DNA of 5,905 bases from Flavobacteriaceae bacterium. Its GTDB lineage: Bacteria > Bacteroidota > Bacteroidia > Flavobacteriales > Flavobacteriaceae. The position numbers were made by a program, and so were the translations under genes. The stretch's first letter is position 1. Each line of letters begins with the position of its first letter. The DNA lies in assembly GCA_014763515.1 (NCBI GenBank), contig JACXVH010000097.1, positions 1-5,905 of the forward strand. The letters run 5' to 3'. Below, piece after piece: positions 1 through 5,905 of this stretch. The notes under the pieces were generated by a model that saw only the letters and a list, made by a program, of their open reading frames with translations, was not told the origin of the DNA and ran no database searches.

Positions 1-75
1 ATGAGTAATGCTATTGGTCAATATGTGGATGATGTAAAATCTCAAGATTTCCCAAATGAAAATGAGCAATATTAA
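1..75 (+). CDS. panB: 3-methyl-2-oxobutanoate hydroxymethyltransferase PanB, C-terminal fragment (5' end outside window)
   Basis: Frame 1 is open from the first base to a TAA at 73-75 and encodes 24 residues ending in DVKSQDFPNENEQY. That tail (a helix with a DVK element, then an F-P-N-x-x-E-Q-Y end) is what I recognise from flavobacterial PanB. PanB is cytoplasmic and transfers a hydroxymethyl group from 5,10-methylene-tetrahydrofolate to 3-methyl-2-oxobutanoate, giving 2-dehydropantoate for pantothenate and CoA synthesis. The ATG at position 1 is almost certainly an internal methionine at the window edge, because a free 24-residue peptide of this composition is unlikely. No catalytic residues are in view, so the call rests only on the tail and on the neighbouring pseudouridine synthase gene, a neighbour I recall for panB in this group. 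A different helical C-terminus remains possible. Confidence 0.72.
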   Translation: MSNAIGQYVDDVKSQDFPNENEQY

Positions 76-79
76 TTCA

Positions 80-114
80 AATTTGATAATTATTTAATTT
101 GATAATTTGATAAT
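80..114 (+). repeat. three copies of the 11-mer AATTTGATAAT
   Basis: Exact copies of AATTTGATAAT lie at 80-90, 96-106 and 104-114. The last two overlap by three bases, and the third copy supplies the first two bases of the ATG at 113-115. They fill most of the 37-bp gap between panB and the next gene. The block is almost pure A/T and could be replication slippage, or an unstructured leader that exposes the start codon. No dyad symmetry typical of an operator is visible. Confidence 0.8.
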
Positions 115-805
115 GAAAATACTTTCTACAAAAGAGAATTTACAAATTCTTCATGAAGACAATCACATTATAGTGGTTAATAAACGTGTTGGAGATATTG
201 TTCAAGGTGATAAAACTGGAGATAAACCACTATCGGAAGTTGTAAAAGAATACATTAAAGTTAAATACAATAAACCAGGAGACGTTTTTTTAGGTGTTGT
301 ACATCGACTTGACAGACCAACATCTGGAATTGTAGTTTTTGCCAGAACATCAAAAGCTTTAACTCGTTTAAATGAAACTTTTAAAAATAGAGAAACTCAA
401 AAAACATATTGGGCGATAGTAAAAAATCAACCACCTAAAGATGTAAATACTTTAATTCATTTTCTTACAAGAAACCCTAAAAACAATACTTCTAAAGCTC
501 ATTTAAAAGAAGTAAAAGATAGTAAAAAAGCAAGTTTAAGTTATTCTATTATTCAAAAATTAAATAACTATTTTGCTTTAGAAATCGATTTACATACTGG
601 AAGGCATCATCAAATACGCTGTCAATTAGCTGCCATTGGTTGTCCAATTAAAGGAGATTTAAAATATGGTTTCGACAGAAGTAATCCCGATGGAGGAATT
701 CATTTACATGCACGTAAATTAATTATTACTCATCCTACAACAAAAGAAACTTTAACCTTTGTGGCTCCAACACCAGATGATGTTATTTGGAAATCAATAA
801 ACTAA
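113..805 (+). CDS. RluA-family RNA pseudouridine synthase
   Basis: The 230-residue protein converts uridine to pseudouridine in structured RNA in the cytoplasm; the target (23S rRNA or tRNA) cannot be read from sequence. The family signature HRLDRPTSG is at residues 64-72, with D67 as the catalytic aspartate. Further RluA-type motifs are LHTGRHHQIR (160-169), GDLKYG (181-186) and LHARKL (198-203). There is no N-terminal S4 domain: the fold begins directly at LQILHEDNHIIVVNK, as in the short RluA/TruC-like members, and the length is close to E. coli RluA. I chose the ATG at 113; the same frame could start at a TTG at 107, which adds only two residues and is less likely. The gene follows panB by 37 bp and precedes a membrane-protein gene by 10 bp, so it probably belongs to one transcript. 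Family assignment is firm; substrate and symbol are left open. Confidence 0.95.
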   Translation: MKILSTKENLQILHEDNHIIVVNKRVGDIVQGDKTGDKPLSEVVKEYIKVKYNKPGDVFLGVVHRLDRPTSGIVVFARTSKALTRLNETFKNRETQKTYWAIVKNQPPKDVNTLIHFLTRNPKNNTSKAHLKEVKDSKKASLSYSIIQKLNNYFALEIDLHTGRHHQIRCQLAAIGCPIKGDLKYGFDRSNPDGGIHLHARKLIITHPTTKETLTFVAPTPDDVIWKSIN

Positions 806-815
806 AATTATAACT

Positions 816-1598
816 ATGAGAAAAATTATCGATCAAAAATTACAAAAAGGTTACACATTAGATTTAGGGAAATTAATAGAAGAAAGCTTCGAATATTTTA
901 AAAAAACATTCTTAATTGGAGGTTTAGCTTTCATGATTATTGGAGTAGCAATTGTGATTTGTTATGCTACTTTATTCGGAATAATTTTTGGTTTTGGAAA
1001 TTTTGTAGATTCCATAACGCAATTAGAATTAAACGCATCTAAACCGTCTTATGTTATTGGAAATGTAGTTTTAACTACAATTTTTAGTGCAATAATGGCT
1101 CCTTTAACAGCCGGATTTATTAACCTTAATCATTTAGCAAGAAACAATAAAGAAATTAATCTAAGTAATGTTTTTGAGTTCTTTAAAAGCATTTATTTCA
1201 GAGATATTTTTACCGCTTATTTAATCATTGGTTTTACTAATTCTGTTGTTAGTGCCATCTCATTATTAAACCCACAAAACATAGCACTTAATTTATTAAC
1301 TTCAGTATTTAATGGTGTTGTAGCTTTATTTACAATTTTTGTAATTCCTTTAATTATTTACGGAGAACAAAATTTTAGCAGCGCAATTTCAAAAAGTATA
1401 TCATTATTCTTAAAACAACCGTTATATATAATATTAGCTTTAATTATTGCAGTTATTGGTTGCTTTTTAGGTTTTATTGCATTGTGTATCGGAATATTTT
1501 TTACTTTTCCTTATTTATACAGCATGCATTACACTATTTACGAGCAAGCAATTGGATTTGAAGATAAATCTGAAATCGAAGAAATAGGTTTAAAATAA
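816..1598 (+). CDS. polytopic inner-membrane protein of unknown function
   Basis: This 260-residue protein has a short basic/amphipathic N-terminus (about 1-30, with GYTLDLGKLIEESFEYFKK) followed by hydrophobic segments at roughly 31-60, 79-105, 130-150, 160-183 and 203-237. The last is long enough for a helical hairpin, so five or six transmembrane helices are likely. The tail after about 245 is acidic (EDKSEIEEIG) and probably soluble. The architecture, with an N-terminal 'G-x-x-L-x-x-G-x-x-I-x-x-S-x-x-x-F-K-K' helix before membrane pairs, resembles the DUF975 / glycerophosphodiesterase membrane-domain group. Homologues in Flavobacteriia often carry the name 'beta-carotene 15,15'-monooxygenase', which nothing here supports. 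No catalytic motif is visible. It starts 10 bp after the pseudouridine synthase gene and ends 12 bp before the DUF5723 gene, suggesting co-expression with an envelope function. The gene is firm; the function is unknown. Confidence 0.85.
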   Translation: MRKIIDQKLQKGYTLDLGKLIEESFEYFKKTFLIGGLAFMIIGVAIVICYATLFGIIFGFGNFVDSITQLELNASKPSYVIGNVVLTTIFSAIMAPLTAGFINLNHLARNNKEINLSNVFEFFKSIYFRDIFTAYLIIGFTNSVVSAISLLNPQNIALNLLTSVFNGVVALFTIFVIPLIIYGEQNFSSAISKSISLFLKQPLYIILALIIAVIGCFLGFIALCIGIFFTFPYLYSMHYTIYEQAIGFEDKSEIEEIGLK

Positions 1599-1610
1599 AA
1601 CACAACAACT

Positions 1611-2978
1611 ATGAAAAAAAGTCTTTTATTATTAAGTAGCGTAATAACTTTTGTTAGCTATTCGCAAGATCATTTCAGCGGAATTAATACTTCTAAAAGA
1701 GTTGGAATTTTAAACAGTACTGTAAATCCTGCTGAATTAAGTAACATGACCAATACTTATGAAATAAGTGTATTTAATGTAAGTACAATTGTTTCTAATA
1801 ATAAAATTACTTTTCAAGAAATAATGAAAGGAGAAAACATTGACGATAAATTTTTCTCTGGAAATGAGCCTGCAAATATGAGGTTAGATGCGGTTATATA
1901 TGGACCTGCTTTTGCAATGAAATATAAAAAATGGGCTTTTGGTTTAAATTCAACAGCTTACGTTAAAGCAAACGCAATTGATGTTGATGTAAATTTTGGA
2001 AAAGCTTTAACTAATAGTTTCGTTGGAGTAGATCATATTAACACTAATTATAACCAAAGAATGAATGCTGCCTCTTGGGGAGAAATAGGGTTATCGGCCT
2101 CTAGAAATTTATTCGATAACAATACGCATAAATTTAGTGCAGGTGCAACATTTAAATTATTATTTCCTGGTTCTTTTATGAATTTAGGTGTTTCTAATTT
2201 AGAAGGAGATGTTACCAATGTATTGGGAAATGTTAATTTAACGAATGCTACGGCTCAAGTTAATATTGCTTATTCTGGAAGTTTAGCAAACAATTATAAT
2301 GATGCTTCAAACTACAGTAAATTCTTTGCTGGTGGACTTAATGGTGTTGGTGCTGATATTGGTGTAAATTACCTATGGAAACAAAAACGTTACGATGAAG
2401 AAGTAAACGAGAATGCTTCTCCTACAACAGATTATAAATTAAATCTTGGTCTTTCAGTTAGAAACATTGGAGCTATGACATTTAAAGACAATAACAATGT
2501 TTCTACAAACTATAATTTAAATATTGATGCATCGCTAGGAGAATCACTAAATTTAAATCAATTTGATGGCTCTGAAAGTATTACTGATATTGAACAAGTA
2601 TTATTAGATAGCGGCTATTTAACAAAAACTGATGATCAAAAAGATTTTAGAATTAAATTACCAACAGTTATAAATGTTTATGCCGACTATCAATTAGCAA
2701 ATAAATGGTATGTTTCTGCATACATACAACAAAAATTAAATGACGATTCTGAAAACGATTTTACAACGATTCAAAATGTACTAACATTAACCCCTAGATT
2801 CTCAGGAAAACATTATGAAATTTATGTTCCGTTCACTAAAAACGAAGTCTCTAATTTTACCACAGGTTTTGGATTTAGATTAGGCGGATTCTATATGGGT
2901 TCTGGTTCTATAGTAACTGCTTTAATAAACGATTCTACTCAAGCTGACTTTTATCTAGGTTTTAGAGTTGGAATTTAA
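1611..2978 (+). CDS. secreted DUF5723-family protein, probable outer-membrane beta-barrel
   Basis: The 455-residue product starts with a Sec signal peptide: KK at 2-3, a hydrophobic core at about 4-15, and probable cleavage after S18 (VSYS|QD). The mature N-terminus (SGINTSKRVGILNSTVNPAELSNM, residues 23-46) and the following 'Y-E-I-S-V-F-N' segment match what I recognise as DUF5723, a Bacteroidota family of unknown function. The rest is rich in G, N, S and aromatic residues and shows alternating polar/hydrophobic strand-like segments, for example near 175-186, 247-255, 275-288, 367-375, 416-433 and the terminal 446-455 (ADFYLGFRVG). This fits an outer-membrane barrel. Only two tryptophans precede residue 160 (W108, W156), and no catalytic motif or C-terminal secretion domain is visible. 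It is tightly spaced with a membrane protein upstream (12 bp) and a metallopeptidase downstream (29 bp). The barrel is inferred from strand pattern, not shown. Confidence 0.8.
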   Translation: MKKSLLLLSSVITFVSYSQDHFSGINTSKRVGILNSTVNPAELSNMTNTYEISVFNVSTIVSNNKITFQEIMKGENIDDKFFSGNEPANMRLDAVIYGPAFAMKYKKWAFGLNSTAYVKANAIDVDVNFGKALTNSFVGVDHINTNYNQRMNAASWGEIGLSASRNLFDNNTHKFSAGATFKLLFPGSFMNLGVSNLEGDVTNVLGNVNLTNATAQVNIAYSGSLANNYNDASNYSKFFAGGLNGVGADIGVNYLWKQKRYDEEVNENASPTTDYKLNLGLSVRNIGAMTFKDNNNVSTNYNLNIDASLGESLNLNQFDGSESITDIEQVLLDSGYLTKTDDQKDFRIKLPTVINVYADYQLANKWYVSAYIQQKLNDDSENDFTTIQNVLTLTPRFSGKHYEIYVPFTKNEVSNFTTGFGFRLGGFYMGSGSIVTALINDSTQADFYLGFRVGI

Positions 2979-3007
2979 TACATTAGTAAATATTAAAAAT
3001 CTAAATT

Positions 3008-3865
3008 ATGAAATGGCAAGGTAGAAGACAAAGTGATAATGTTGAAGACCGTAGAGGAATGTCAACAGGAGGCAAAGCAATCGTCGGCGGTGGAGCTCTC
3101 GGAATTATAATATTATTATTACAATTATTTGGTGGTGAAACAGGACAAAATTTAGCTCCTGTTTTAGAACAATTTAATCAAGGTCAACAAACCGAACAAG
3201 TTCAGGAGAGAGAACTTACTGCTGAAGAAAAATCAATGGGAGAATTTGCAGCAACCGTTTTAGCAGATACAGAAGACATTTGGACTAAAATTTTTCAAGA
3301 AAATAATTTAGGTGTTTACGAGAAACCTAAAATGGTTTTATTTTCTGGAAGTGTACAAACAGCTTGTGGTGGAGCTAGTTCAGCCTCTGGTCCTTTTTAC
3401 TGTCCAGCCGATAAAAAAGTATATGTTGATTTAACTTTCTTTGAAGAACTAAAAAACAGGTTTGGCGCAAAAGGTGGCGATTTTGCGATTGCTTATGTAA
3501 TTGCACATGAAGTAGGTCACCATGTTCAAACTCTTTTAGGAACCTCAGCAAAAGTGAGACAACTTCAACAAGGCAAATCTGAAGCAGATGCTAATAAACT
3601 TAGCGTTTGTTTAGAATTACAAGCGGATTTTTATGGAGGTTTATTTGCACATTACAACAACAAATATTTAGAAGAAGGTGATATTGAAGAAGCATTAAGT
3701 GCCGCACACGCTGTTGGCGACGATGCTATACAAAGTAAAATGCAGGGTCATGTAGTTCCCGATTCTTTTACTCATGGTTCTTCAGAACAAAGAATGAAAT
3801 GGTTTATGAAAGGCTATAAAACAGGCGATATTAGAAATCATGACACCTTTGCAGAAGAGTTATAA
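3008..3865 (+). CDS. neutral zinc metallopeptidase, YpfJ family (membrane-anchored)
   Basis: The 285-residue protein begins with the family-typical MKWQGRRQSDNVEDRRG, then a single hydrophobic segment at about 23-42 that anchors it in the inner membrane. The positively charged N-terminus suggests the catalytic part faces the periplasm. A Q/E-rich linker (about 55-75) leads to the protease domain. The zinc-site motif HEVGHH is at 167-172, with H167 and H171 as ligands and E168 as the general base; ELQADFYGG (203-211) supplies the probable third ligand E203. The conserved ACGGASSASGPFYCPADKKVYVD stretch (about 119-141) contains C120 and C132, which could form a disulfide outside the cytoplasm. 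HGSSEQRMKWFMKGY (256-270) is the usual C-terminal signature. Length is close to E. coli YpfJ. The physiological substrate of the family is not established. It is the last gene of the tight plus-strand run. Confidence 0.93.
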   Translation: MKWQGRRQSDNVEDRRGMSTGGKAIVGGGALGIIILLLQLFGGETGQNLAPVLEQFNQGQQTEQVQERELTAEEKSMGEFAATVLADTEDIWTKIFQENNLGVYEKPKMVLFSGSVQTACGGASSASGPFYCPADKKVYVDLTFFEELKNRFGAKGGDFAIAYVIAHEVGHHVQTLLGTSAKVRQLQQGKSEADANKLSVCLELQADFYGGLFAHYNNKYLEEGDIEEALSAAHAVGDDAIQSKMQGHVVPDSFTHGSSEQRMKWFMKGYKTGDIRNHDTFAEEL

Positions 3866-3965
3866 TTAACAATATTAAAAAATATAACGTTTTCGATTTT
3901 GAATAGTATAATTTTTAATTCCTTTTTTTAAAATTATCATAAATCGATTCTAGACGATTTTATAT

Positions 3966-4007
3966 AAAGTGGATTCAATGTAAATTTGAATTCACTTTTT
4001 TATTTTT
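3966..4007 (+). terminator. hairpin plus T-tract downstream of the metallopeptidase gene, abutting the mvaS start
   Basis: Bases 3966-3978 (AAAGTGGATTCAA) pair with 3986-3998 (TTGAATTCACTTT) over 13 bp without a bulge, with one G-U pair (3972 with 3992) and a 7-base loop (3979-3985). T6-A-T5 follows at 3996-4007. This is the form of an intrinsic terminator for the upstream gene run, though the stem is AT-rich with only three G-C pairs and so is not strong. It begins 100 bases after the metallopeptidase stop codon, and its T-tract ends 3 bases before the mvaS ATG. It may instead be an attenuator or an operator for mvaS. Confidence 0.62.
3981..3988 (+). promoter_or_regulatory. possible Bacteroidota -7 box (TAAATTTG) for mvaS
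   Basis: TAAATTTG matches the flavobacterial housekeeping -7 consensus TAnnTTTG exactly. The expected TTG -33 element is not present at the usual 17-23 base spacing; only TTT runs (3958-3961) lie there. If used, transcription would begin near 3993-3996, giving a leader of about 15-18 bases that lacks the 5' arm of the overlapping hairpin. In an AT-rich gap a chance match is quite possible. Confidence 0.3.
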
Positions 4008-4010
4008 AAA

Positions 4011-5363
4011 ATGCAAGTAGGAATTGACGCCATACAGTTTGATGTACCAAAAATATTTTTACCTATAAAAGATTTGGCAACGGCTCGAAATATAGAACCC
4101 CGTAAACTTGAAAAAGGTTTAGGCTTACTTAATATGAGTTTTCTTGATGTTCATCAAGATGTTATAACATTAGCAGCAAATGCTGTGTATAAATTAATTA
4201 AACAAGAGAATATTCAACTAGAAGAAATTGCTAGAATTTATGTAGGAACCGAAAGCGGATTAGACAATTCTAAACCAATTGCTTCTTACTTAATTTCAAT
4301 TTTAGAGGAAGAATTCGGTTACGGTAAACTAAGAAATTGCGATGCTGTGGACATGACATTTGCTTGTATTGGTGGTGTCGATGCTTTTCATAATTGTTTA
4401 GATTTTATTCGATTAAACCCTAATAAAAAAGCAATAGTAGTTACTACTGATAATGCAAAATATGATTTAAATTCGACAGGAGAATACACACAAGGAGCAG
4501 GTGCTATTGCCATGTTATTAAGTTCAAATCCTAAAGTAATGACAATAGATCAAACAGTTGGTGTTTCAACTGAAGGTGTATTCGATTTTTTTAAACCAAA
4601 ACAAACTATTTCAAAAGAATTAATTACTGCTAGTAAAGATAATCCAGAATGGTTTGGAATTTTAGAATCCGAAATATCAGTTGTTAAAGAACAACCCGTT
4701 TTTGATGGTCAATATTCAAACGAATGTTATGTAAATAGAATTAAAGAGGCTTACCAACATTTTAAATATGAAAGTAATCAAGAAAAAAATCTTTCAAATG
4801 AATGGGAATTAATTCTAATGCATTTACCATATTGTTACCAAGGAAGAAGAACCTTCATTGAAATTTTTACAGAAGAGAATCCTAATTTATTAGAACTACA
4901 AGAAGGAGAAAACGCAAAAGAAAAAATAAAAGCCTTAAGCAAATCACCAGAATATTTAGAATTTGTAACTAAAAAATTGTATCCTGCAGAAGTTGCCTCA
5001 GGAAACATTGGAAACATATACACTGGTTCTATTTTCTTAGGATTATTATCCGCTTTGTATTTTGCTTTAAAAAACGATAGAAATATTACAGAACATAAAG
5101 TTGGATTTATTGCTTACGGAAGTGGATCAAAATCAAAAGTTTTTGAAGGAACTGTTCAAGAGGATTGGAAAAAAACAATTGAAAAAACAGATTTTTTCAA
5201 TATTCTTGAAAATCGTGTAGCCATTGATTTTGAAACTTATGAAAAGCTACATAAAAAAGAACTTAAGAATTCTATAATAGAACCTAAAAATGAATTTGTT
5301 TTAGATTCTATAGAAAACATAACTGCTACTCTTTTAGGAGCACGATACTACAAAAGAAAATAG
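4011..5363 (+). CDS. mvaS: hydroxymethylglutaryl-CoA synthase (mevalonate pathway)
   Basis: The 450-residue enzyme condenses acetyl-CoA with acetoacetyl-CoA to HMG-CoA, the first committed step of the mevalonate route to isoprenoids, in the cytoplasm. It is a thiolase-fold protein. The catalytic triad is visible: E81 in VGTESGLD (78-85), nucleophilic C119 in MTFACIGGVDA (115-125), and H271 in LMHLPYCYQGRR (269-280). Other family landmarks are DNAKYDLNSTGEYTQGAGA (147-165), GVFDFFKP (189-196), GNIGNIYTGS (331-340) and YGSGS (369-373). Length and sequence suit the flavobacterial form, which is longer than the roughly 390-residue enzymes of Gram-positive cocci. The ATG at 4011 is preferred because MQVGIDAIQFDVPK is the normal N-terminus. 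No other mevalonate gene is in the window, so it appears to be its own unit, bounded by hairpins at 3966-4007 and 5390-5418. The final part (about 385-450) carries the usual lysine-rich C-terminal region, with no sign of damage. Confidence 0.95.
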   Translation: MQVGIDAIQFDVPKIFLPIKDLATARNIEPRKLEKGLGLLNMSFLDVHQDVITLAANAVYKLIKQENIQLEEIARIYVGTESGLDNSKPIASYLISILEEEFGYGKLRNCDAVDMTFACIGGVDAFHNCLDFIRLNPNKKAIVVTTDNAKYDLNSTGEYTQGAGAIAMLLSSNPKVMTIDQTVGVSTEGVFDFFKPKQTISKELITASKDNPEWFGILESEISVVKEQPVFDGQYSNECYVNRIKEAYQHFKYESNQEKNLSNEWELILMHLPYCYQGRRTFIEIFTEENPNLLELQEGENAKEKIKALSKSPEYLEFVTKKLYPAEVASGNIGNIYTGSIFLGLLSALYFALKNDRNITEHKVGFIAYGSGSKSKVFEGTVQEDWKKTIEKTDFFNILENRVAIDFETYEKLHKKELKNSIIEPKNEFVLDSIENITATLLGARYYKRK

Positions 5364-5389
5364 TTTTCTGTTTTGTACATTTTGGTTAG

Positions 5390-5418
5390 AAAAGCTGGTT
5401 TTTAGACCAGCTTTTTTT
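5390..5418. terminator. bidirectional intrinsic terminator between converging mvaS and comM
   Basis: AAAAGCTGGT (5390-5399) pairs perfectly with ACCAGCTTTT (5406-5415) around a 6-base loop, and seven Ts follow on the plus strand (5412-5418). It lies 26 bases after the mvaS stop. On the minus strand the stem begins 1 base after the comM stop codon (5417-5419) and ends in four Ts, so it can serve both genes, probably less efficiently for comM. Confidence 0.9.
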
Positions 5419-5905
5419 ATGATAACCATCCTTCTCTATCTAAGTTTCTATATTGTATAGCTTCTGCAATGTGATGCGATTGTATGTTCTCGGAAAATTC
5501 TAAATCGGCAATAGTTCTTGAAACTTTTAAAATTCTATCGTATGCTCGGGCCGATAAATTTAATCGTTCCATCGCATTTTTAAGTAAACTTAAAGAATCG
5601 TCATTTAAAGCACAAAACTCTCGAATATGTTTACTGGTCATTTGAGCGTTATAATTAATGTTTTGGAAACTTTCAAAACGTTTCGTTTGTAAAGCTCTGG
5701 CTAATGTTACTCTTTTTCTAATTTCTATGCTCGATTCGGCTGTTCCTTTATCACTTAACTTCTCAAACGGAACTGGATTCACTTCAATATGAATATCAAT
5801 TCTATCTAACAATGGTCCCGAAATTTTATTAAGATAGCGTTGCATCTCTAAAGGCGATGAGCTCATGGGTGCATTGGGATCGTTAAAATATCCGCTCGGA
5901 CTTGG
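5417..5905 (-). CDS. comM: ComM/YifB family Mg-chelatase-like AAA+ ATPase, C-terminal fragment (5' end outside window)
   Basis: The minus-strand frame is open from the right edge (5905) to a TAA at 5417-5419, giving 162 residues of a protein that is normally about 510 long. Translation from the methionine codon at 5864-5866 would be wrong, because the frame continues upstream with PSPSGYFNDPNAP, which is conserved family sequence. The visible part holds the end of the AAA+ module, with KISGPLLDRIDIHIEV (visible residues 27-42) and its sensor/arginine-finger-like SGPLLDR. It also holds the C-terminal Mg_chelatase_C helical domain with LNLSARAYDRILKVSRTIADL (about 115-135), then AEAIQYRNLDREGW at the end. 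ComM is a hexameric helicase that promotes branch migration during natural transformation in Proteobacteria; its role in Flavobacteriia is less clear. The Walker motifs and the N-terminal Lon-like domain are outside the window. Confidence 0.93.
   Translation of the reverse strand, partial: PSPSGYFNDPNAPMSSSPLEMQRYLNKISGPLLDRIDIHIEVNPVPFEKLSDKGTAESSIEIRKRVTLARALQTKRFESFQNINYNAQMTSKHIREFCALNDDSLSLLKNAMERLNLSARAYDRILKVSRTIADLEFSENIQSHHIAEAIQYRNLDREGWLS

Noticed and set aside
1..3. ATG at position 1 as the start of a 24-residue small gene
   Set aside because: The peptide matches the tail expected of PanB, so the ATG is best read as an internal codon at the window edge.
107..112. TTG at 107 as the start of the pseudouridine synthase gene
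   Set aside because: An ATG two codons downstream (113) gives a normal N-terminus, and no ribosome-binding signal favours the TTG.
3907..3912. TATAAT as a sigma70-type -10 box
   Set aside because: No -35 partner lies 16-18 bases upstream, and Bacteroidota use a different consensus. The hexamer is expected by chance here.
3941..3960. Inverted repeat AAATCG...CGATTT as a second terminator or operator
   Set aside because: The stem is only 6 bp with an 8-base loop, most of it A/T, and no T-tract follows directly. Such repeats arise by chance in DNA this AT-rich.
4835..5023. 62-residue minus-strand open frame inside mvaS
   Set aside because: It lies antisense to conserved mvaS coding sequence, including the region around the catalytic histidine. 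It has no recognisable product or leader and is a shadow frame.
5864..5866. Minus-strand ATG as the true start of the comM reading frame
   Set aside because: The frame stays open to the window edge and the upstream residues (PSPSGYFNDPNAP) are conserved ComM sequence, so this is an internal methionine.
1..5905. CRISPR array, tRNA/rRNA, insertion sequence, or defence or toxin-antitoxin system
   Set aside because: I saw no regularly spaced repeats, cloverleaf-like segments, transposase motifs, terminal inverted repeats or small toxin/antitoxin gene pairs. Housekeeping or envelope genes account for almost all of the window.

Overview
The window is AT-rich DNA that looks like ordinary chromosome from a member of the Flavobacteriaceae (Bacteroidota). 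The protein set supports this: a PanB tail that reads like flavobacterial PanB, a DUF5723-type outer-membrane protein, a flavobacterial-style HMG-CoA synthase and a ComM/YifB C-terminus. Shine-Dalgarno sequences are lacking, and A/T-rich leaders precede the start codons.

Layout. Positions 1-3865 are a plus-strand run of five closely spaced genes: the last 24 codons of panB (pantothenate/CoA synthesis), an RluA-family pseudouridine synthase, a polytopic inner-membrane protein of unknown function, a secreted DUF5723 protein that is probably an outer-membrane beta-barrel, and a YpfJ-type zinc metallopeptidase with one N-terminal membrane anchor. Gaps are only 10-37 bp with no terminator visible between them, so they are probably co-transcribed. 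The last three genes are all envelope proteins; the first two are metabolic and RNA-modification genes.

A 145-bp intergenic stretch follows (3866-4010). It ends in a 13-bp hairpin and T-tract that stops only 3 bases before the ATG of the next gene. A flavobacterial -7-like box (TAAATTTG) lies inside that hairpin. The next gene, mvaS (4011-5363), encodes HMG-CoA synthase of the mevalonate pathway. A GC-richer hairpin between converging genes (5390-5418) probably serves as a bidirectional terminator. The window ends in the C-terminal third of a minus-strand comM/yifB gene, which runs off the right edge.

I found no mobile element, CRISPR array, tRNA, rRNA or defence-like system, and no convincing previously undescribed system. 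The points most worth a second look are the terminator/promoter overlap at the mvaS start, the uncharacterised three-gene envelope cluster, and the triple 11-mer repeat that runs into the start codon of the pseudouridine synthase gene.
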